A stretch of 64,000 bases of DNA. It comes from Gordonibacter urolithinfaciens. GTDB taxonomy: Bacteria > Actinomycetota > Coriobacteriia > Coriobacteriales > Eggerthellaceae. The stretch lies in assembly GCF_900199375.1 (NCBI RefSeq), contig NZ_LT900217.1:2914001-2978000 (forward strand), read 5' to 3'. The translations under genes and the position numbers were made by a program. The notes beneath the pieces were generated by a model, which searched no databases, was not told the origin of the DNA, and was given only the letters and a program-made list of their open reading frames with translations. Of the stretch, positions 60,230 to 64,000 are shown piece after piece. Within the stretch, counting starts at the first letter, position 1. Each line of letters begins with the position of its first letter.

Positions 60230-61600
60230 TCAGCCCCTGTCCACCCAGATGGTGGCCGCCGTCATGCCCTGCTTGTCCTTCGAGATCGTGGGCTGCGGCC
60301 CCAGGCGGCTGAACACGCCCATGAACTCGCCGTCGTACAGGTACAAGCCGTTCAGGTTGTTGTACGGCCGGGGGTCGAAGGGCACCTCGTCGTCCGGCAG
60401 CGCGTCGATGCCCGTGTCGGGCGGCAGCGTCTCGGTCTTGAAGGGGCGGATGTAGCGCTGCACGATGAACGGGTGGCCGGCGCGGCCGTTCGCGAAGCGG
60501 TCGATGAGCCGCTCCCATTCCTCCTGCGTCACGGACTCGCCGGCGTACACGTCGTCGGCGCCGTAGTGGTCGGTGGGCTTGATGATCCACTCGCAGCGGT
60601 TCTCGCGGATCTGCGGCAGGTTCACGTGCTCGTCGTCCAAGAAGGCGGTCAGGGGCACGGTCTCCTCCACGAACGAGATCTCGTCGGCGTCCAGAAACGC
60701 GGTCGTGCGCTCGTCGAACAGCACGCTGAACAGCTGCTTGTCGTGCACGATGTGCCCGGCGAAGCTGCCGATGAGCGCCACCTTGGCCGCGCGCACGGCG
60801 TCGATGAGCTGCTGCGACTCGTCCCAGTGGTCGATGACGTCGTTCGTCACGCAGCGCCGCCAGATGGCGTCGATGCGCCGGCCCTCCCCGTCGCGCAGCA
60901 CCTCGCCGTCGAAGCGCAGGTCGCGCACGTCGGCCACCACGCAATCCGCGCCGCGCCGGCGGAACAGGTCGGCGTAGATGTGGAACTCGTCCACCACGCC
61001 GTTCTCCAGGTAGTCGCAGATGGCGATGCGCGGGCTCTCCACCCGGCGCTCGTAGGTTGCGTAGATGTCCAGGAACTTGTCGACCCAGCTCTCGAACAGC
61101 TCGCAGCCCTCCACGTGGTGGCGGTTCGCGAACTCCTCGAACGTCTTCGACTGCGCCACCGACGTGGTGATCTCGCGGTTCTCGTTCATACCCGACGAGC
61201 CGTCGGCGTTGAACTCGCAGAACTTCATCCGGCCGTCGTCCTCGTTCAGGAACGTGTCCACGCGTGCGAACGGAAGCACCGCGTCGTAGCCGCGCGGCAG
61301 GCAGATGAGCTCCTCGAGGCGCGGGTCGAAGTCGAAGGCGCGGCGGTAGTCGGGGTCCGCCAGGTAGTGCTCGATGACCTTGACGAGGATGCGGTGGGCG
61401 GTCTCGGCCGTCTCCTTCATGATGCGGTACGTTCCCGCATCGAACAGGCGGGGCACGAAGCTGGCGGTCACTACCTGGTGGTGCACGATGGCCGTGGAGC
61501 CCTGCAGGTACTGGTAGGCGGCGCGGCGGCCGGGCACGTCGCCCTGCAGCGATTCCATGATGGCGAAGTACTCGCGGGTGTAGTCGGCGTTGTACGACAT
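60230..61600 (-). CDS. Glutathionylspermidine-synthase-like ATP-grasp protein
   Basis: 456 residues. KFCEFNADGSSGMNENREITTS and the C-terminal WIIKPTDHYGADDVYAG, PFIVQRYI and NLNGLYLYDGEFMGVFSRLG resemble the circularly permuted ATP-grasp family of glutathionylspermidine synthase relatives. It would join an amine to a carboxylate using ATP. ATG 61600 has a weak GGAAAAGAG site. It diverges from metK. The substrates are unknown. Confidence 0.8.
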   Translation of the reverse strand: MSYNADYTREYFAIMESLQGDVPGRRAAYQYLQGSTAIVHHQVVTASFVPRLFDAGTYRIMKETAETAHRILVKVIEHYLADPDYRRAFDFDPRLEELICLPRGYDAVLPFARVDTFLNEDDGRMKFCEFNADGSSGMNENREITTSVAQSKTFEEFANRHHVEGCELFESWVDKFLDIYATYERRVESPRIAICDYLENGVVDEFHIYADLFRRRGADCVVADVRDLRFDGEVLRDGEGRRIDAIWRRCVTNDVIDHWDESQQLIDAVRAAKVALIGSFAGHIVHDKQLFSVLFDERTTAFLDADEISFVEETVPLTAFLDDEHVNLPQIRENRCEWIIKPTDHYGADDVYAGESVTQEEWERLIDRFANGRAGHPFIVQRYIRPFKTETLPPDTGIDALPDDEVPFDPRPYNNLNGLYLYDGEFMGVFSRLGPQPTISKDKQGMTAATIWVDRG

Positions 61601-61688
61601 AGGCGCTCTTTTCCGTCGGTTGGAGGCAGTGAATCGCCTGCCATCTTACCACGAGCGCCGCGCGCCGGCGACGCTGCGCGCGCGGGCG

Positions 61689-61789
61689 TAGAATAGTCGT
61701 GATTTGCCGGATGACTCGGCCTTCACGACCCGAGGTGTGCTAACCTTGGACGGAGATAAACCAGGCGCCTCGCGGGGAAGCGGGGCGCC
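61689..61789 (+). promoter_or_regulatory. Structured leader of metK
   Basis: TAGAAT (61689-61694) is a -10 box. Downstream, CGAGGT can pair with ACCTTG, while CCTTGG can pair with CCAGG after an ACGGAGATAAA loop; the two helices share bases and exclude one another. A strong hairpin (GGCGCCTCGC, GGGGAA loop, GCGGGGCGCC; 61764-61789) lies just before the Shine-Dalgarno region. This suggests regulation, but it does not match a SAM riboswitch class that I recognise. Confidence 0.5.
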
Positions 61790-61816
61790 GTGTACGTATG
61801 AGGAGAATGGGGAACC

Positions 61817-63082
61817 ATGTCCGACACGCATGCATCGTATCTGTTCACGTCCGAGTCCGTCACCGAGGGGCATCCCGACAAGGTGTGCGACCAGATATCG
61901 GACGCCGTGCTCGACGCGATCCTGGCCAAGGAGATAGAGCTTGCGGCCCAGGGCTACGTGGCTCCCAACGGCTGCCCGGCCGACCCGGCGCAGGTGCGGT
62001 GCGCCTGCGAGACCTTGGCCACCACGGGCATGGTCATGGTCACGGGCGAGATACGCACGCAGGCCTACGTGGACGTCCCCGGCATCGTGCGCGAGGTGCT
62101 CTCCGACATCGGCTACAACCGCGCCAAGTTCGGCTTCGACTGCGACACGTGCGGCGTGCTCAACGCCATCCACGAGCAGAGCCCCGACATCGCGCAGGGC
62201 GTCGACGAGAGCTGGGAGGCCCAGCACGGCCTGGCCGGCGACGACCCCTACGAGCGCATCGGCGCGGGCGACCAGGGCATGATGTTCGGCTACGCCTGCG
62301 ACGAGACGCCCACGCTCATGCCCATGCCCATCTACCTTGCGCACCGCCTGGCCGAGCGCCTGTCGGCCGTGCGCAAGGACGCCACGCTGCCCTATCTGCG
62401 CCCCGACGGCAAGACGCAGGTGTCCGTGCGCTACGAAGACGGCCGCCCGATGTGCGTGGAGAAGGTGGTCGTGTCCACGCAGCACGCCGAGAGCGTCTCC
62501 CACGACGAGCTGCGCGCCGCCATCGTGGAGCACGTGGTGCGCCCCGTGCTGGAGGCCGAGGGGGTGGAGCTTGCCGAGGACGCCGAGATACACGTGAACC
62601 CCACCGGCCGCTTCGTCATAGGCGGGCCCATGGGCGATGCGGGCCTCACCGGCCGCAAGATCATCGTTGACTCCTACGGCGGCATGGGCCGCCACGGCGG
62701 CGGCGCGTTCTCCGGCAAGGACTGCACGAAGGTGGACCGCTCGGGCGCCTACGCGGCGCGCTGGGTGGCGAAGAACGTGGTGGCGGCCGGGCTCGCCGCG
62801 CGCTGCGAGATCCAGCTCGCCTACGCCATCGGCATGGCGCGGCCGGTGTCGGTGATGATCGACACGTTCGGCACGAACAAGGTGGACGAGGCCGCCATCG
62901 AGCGCGCGGTGGGCGAGGTGTTCGACCTGCGCCCGGGCGCCATCATCGACGAGCTGGACCTGCGCCGCCCCATCTACCGCTTGACCGCCGCCTACGGCCA
63001 CTTCGGCCGCGAGCTGCCCGAGTTCACCTGGGAGCGCACCGACAAGGCCGACGAGTTGCGGAAGGCATGCGGGCTGGGGTAG
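61817..63082 (+). CDS. metK: S-adenosylmethionine synthetase
   Basis: 421 residues. [42 protein letters not shown], and [23 protein letters not shown] are the MAT signature motifs. It makes S-adenosylmethionine from methionine and ATP. GAGGAG precedes ATG 61817. An intrinsic terminator follows at 63129-63163. Confidence 0.96.
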   Translation: MSDTHASYLFTSESVTEGHPDKVCDQISDAVLDAILAKEIELAAQGYVAPNGCPADPAQVRCACETLATTGMVMVTGEIRTQAYVDVPGIVREVLSDIGYNRAKFGFDCDTCGVLNAIHEQSPDIAQGVDESWEAQHGLAGDDPYERIGAGDQGMMFGYACDETPTLMPMPIYLAHRLAERLSAVRKDATLPYLRPDGKTQVSVRYEDGRPMCVEKVVVSTQHAESVSHDELRAAIVEHVVRPVLEAEGVELAEDAEIHVNPTGRFVIGGPMGDAGLTGRKIIVDSYGGMGRHGGGAFSGKDCTKVDRSGAYAARWVAKNVVAAGLAARCEIQLAYAIGMARPVSVMIDTFGTNKVDEAAIERAVGEVFDLRPGAIIDELDLRRPIYRLTAAYGHFGRELPEFTWERTDKADELRKACGLG

Positions 63083-63128
63083 GGGGCCGCTCGGGCGTTC
63101 CGAGCATCCCGAGCGTCCCGTTCGCCGA

Positions 63129-63163
63129 ACACCCGCCGAACATGCCCGCGGCGGGTGTTTTTT
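63129..63163 (+). terminator. Intrinsic terminator of metK
   Basis: ACACCCGCC (63129-63137) and GGCGGGTGT (63150-63158) form a 9-bp stem followed by T residues to 63163. Confidence 0.85.
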
Positions 63164-63186
63164 GTTCCGTTATTCTGCAAATAAGG

Positions 63187-63215
63187 GAACAAACGTTCCT
63201 TATTTATGCTATGAT
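63187..63215 (+). promoter_or_regulatory. LexA-type SOS box over an extended -10 promoter
   Basis: GAAC-AAAC-GTTC (63187-63198) fits the GAACNNNNGTTC box bound by LexA of Gram-positive bacteria. It lies in the -35 region of TGC-TATGAT (63207-63215). The box also sits inside a larger dyad (AATAAGG / CCTTATT). Control of the following dinD-like gene by DNA damage is therefore likely. Confidence 0.78.
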
Positions 63216-63414
63216 GCTGCTATCGAAAGAGCCAGTGCGGATGCTTCCCCTCGGCCGGCGAACGGCCTCGCAAGGGATGCCCATAGATGGCGGCGGTCTC
63301 CGCGTCGCCCGCACCACGTCCGCAAGATCCTCTCAACAGACGGAGCCTGCCTGCGGGCCGTCGGCGCGCGGTCGCGGCCGCCTGAGCGGCGAGGGCGGGA
63401 AAGGGGGGACGTTC

Positions 63415-64000
63415 ATGGAGCGGTACGACATCGAGAAGCGCAAGCTGACGCTGGACGACCTGGCGCACACCGACGCGGAAAGCGGCGTCGAGTTCTGGTA
63501 CGCGCGCGACATCATGGGGTTTCTGGGATATACCCAGTGGCGGAACTTCGAGGCGGCGGTTAAGAAGGCGATGGTCTCGACCGAAAGCAGCAAAACCGCA
63601 GGTGAACATCATTTTGCTGGCTGTCAGCAAAATGGTCGAGCTCGGCAGCGGGTCCAAGCGCAAGGTCAAGGACTACAAGCTCACGCGCTACGCCTGCTAC
63701 CTCATCGCGCAGAACGGCGACCCGCGCAAGGAGGAGATCGCCTTCGCGCAGAGCTACTTCGCGCTGCAGACGCGCAAGCAGGAGCTCATCGAGGAGCGGA
63801 TGCGAGCGCTTGCGCGCATCGCGATCCGCGGGCAGCTCACCGAGGCGGAGAAGGAGCTCTCGCGCATCGCTTACGAGCGGGGCGTCGACGGCGCGGGCTT
63901 CGCGCGCATCCGCTCCAAGGGGGATGCGGCGCTATTCGGCGGCCACACGACGGCCGATATGAAGAAGCGGCTGGGCGTCAAAGGGTCGAGGCCCCTTGCG
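63415..64000 (+). pseudogene. DinD-like DNA-damage-inducible protein, frameshifted and cut by the window end
   Basis: ATG 63415, after AAAGGGGGG, opens MERYDIEKRKLTLDDLAH, GVEFWYARDIMGFLGYTQWRNFEAAVKKA and reaches HHFA. From there the family continues in the next frame (AVSKMVELGSGSKRKVKDYKLTRYACYLIAQNGDPRKEEIAFAQSYFALQTRKQEL). GCTGGCTGTC at about 63616-63625 carries one G too many; without it the two parts join exactly. The protein family is tied to the SOS response, and the LexA box upstream fits. A sequencing error or a real inactivation cannot be separated here. The 3' end lies beyond the window. Confidence 0.85.

Noticed and set aside
61689-61816. Known SAM riboswitch before metK
   Set aside because: The core motifs of the SAM classes known to me were not found; reported only as a candidate leader.
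63162-63563. 133-codon frame overlapping the dinD-like start
   Set aside because: It crosses the LexA box and promoter and is in a different frame from the conserved protein.
63415-64000. Programmed frameshift in the dinD-like gene
   Set aside because: No slippery heptamer or strong following structure is visible; a simple one-base insertion explains the frames.

Overview
The window is very GC-rich bacterial chromosome with dense genes, frequent 4-bp stop/start overlaps (ATGA) and many GTG or TTG starts. The gene content points to Coriobacteriia, most likely an Eggerthellaceae member (Eggerthella/Gordonibacter type): a LuxR-type regulator with a large membrane domain, a periplasm-facing NiFe hydrogenase with a Tat signal, many 4Fe-4S proteins, and cluster-specific hypothetical proteins. 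The assignment is inference from content and base composition; no 16S gene is present.

Layout. 1-5254: end of an unknown gene (PBP2 by context), rodA, a DUF697-type membrane protein, and the radical-SAM TIGR03960 / TIGR03936 pair, all overlapping or nearly so. 5255-6240: hairpin, a small ORF, and two identical tRNA-Asp(GTC) genes, each with its own promoter and terminator. 6300-11850: MarR regulator with two palindromic operators, a heterodimeric ABC exporter, and a HAD phosphatase followed by a long inverted repeat. 11992-16905: a degenerate AAA-like protein, an Rrf2 regulator, a MutY-like glycosylase without the Fe-S cysteines, mntP behind a yybP-ykoY-type manganese riboswitch, and pheA. 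17092-24914: NiFe hydrogenase hyaA/B/C-like operon, an AraC regulator with an EamA exporter, an FMN reductase, and the hydrogenase maturation protease. 25139-27838: convergent GGDEF and PAS-GGDEF-EAL genes. 28135-31431: DUF488, an autoregulated TetR-flavodoxin pair, an XRE/desulfoferrodoxin-like fusion, and CarD.

31607-36101: a six-gene operon read leftwards from a consensus promoter that carries a perfect palindrome: marR, solute-binding lipoprotein, permease, ATPase, ATP-grasp ligase, and a PNPOx-ferredoxin fusion. It has the layout of an amino-acid importer wired to a ligase and a redox protein. 36191-41514: carboxymuconolactone-decarboxylase-like protein, an Fe-S aldo/keto reductase relative, a frameshifted UvrA-like gene, and nth. 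42183-50382: mfd, EamA transporter, alpha/beta hydrolase, and an AT-richer REP-associated tyrosine transposase (RAYT) whose REP hairpins lie at three neighbouring places, one of them inside the end of the hydrolase gene; then a cysteine hydrolase and an M19 dipeptidase.

50383-54675: a gene-free repetitive stretch, a MarR-MATE pair with a palindromic operator, and the LuxR membrane regulator. 54757-61600 (minus strand): thioesterase, proline-rich membrane protein, polyferredoxin, gltX, DUF1461 protein, and a glutathionylspermidine-synthase-like ATP-grasp protein. 61689-64000: metK with a structured leader, then a dinD-like gene behind a LexA-type box, frameshifted and cut by the window end.

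The strongest second-look items are the REP/RAYT module, the MarR-ABC-ATP-grasp-PNPOx operon, the manganese riboswitch with its terminator, the MutY-like enzyme, the degenerate AAA protein, and the two frameshifted DNA-repair genes. No CRISPR array, prophage, rRNA or replication origin was seen.
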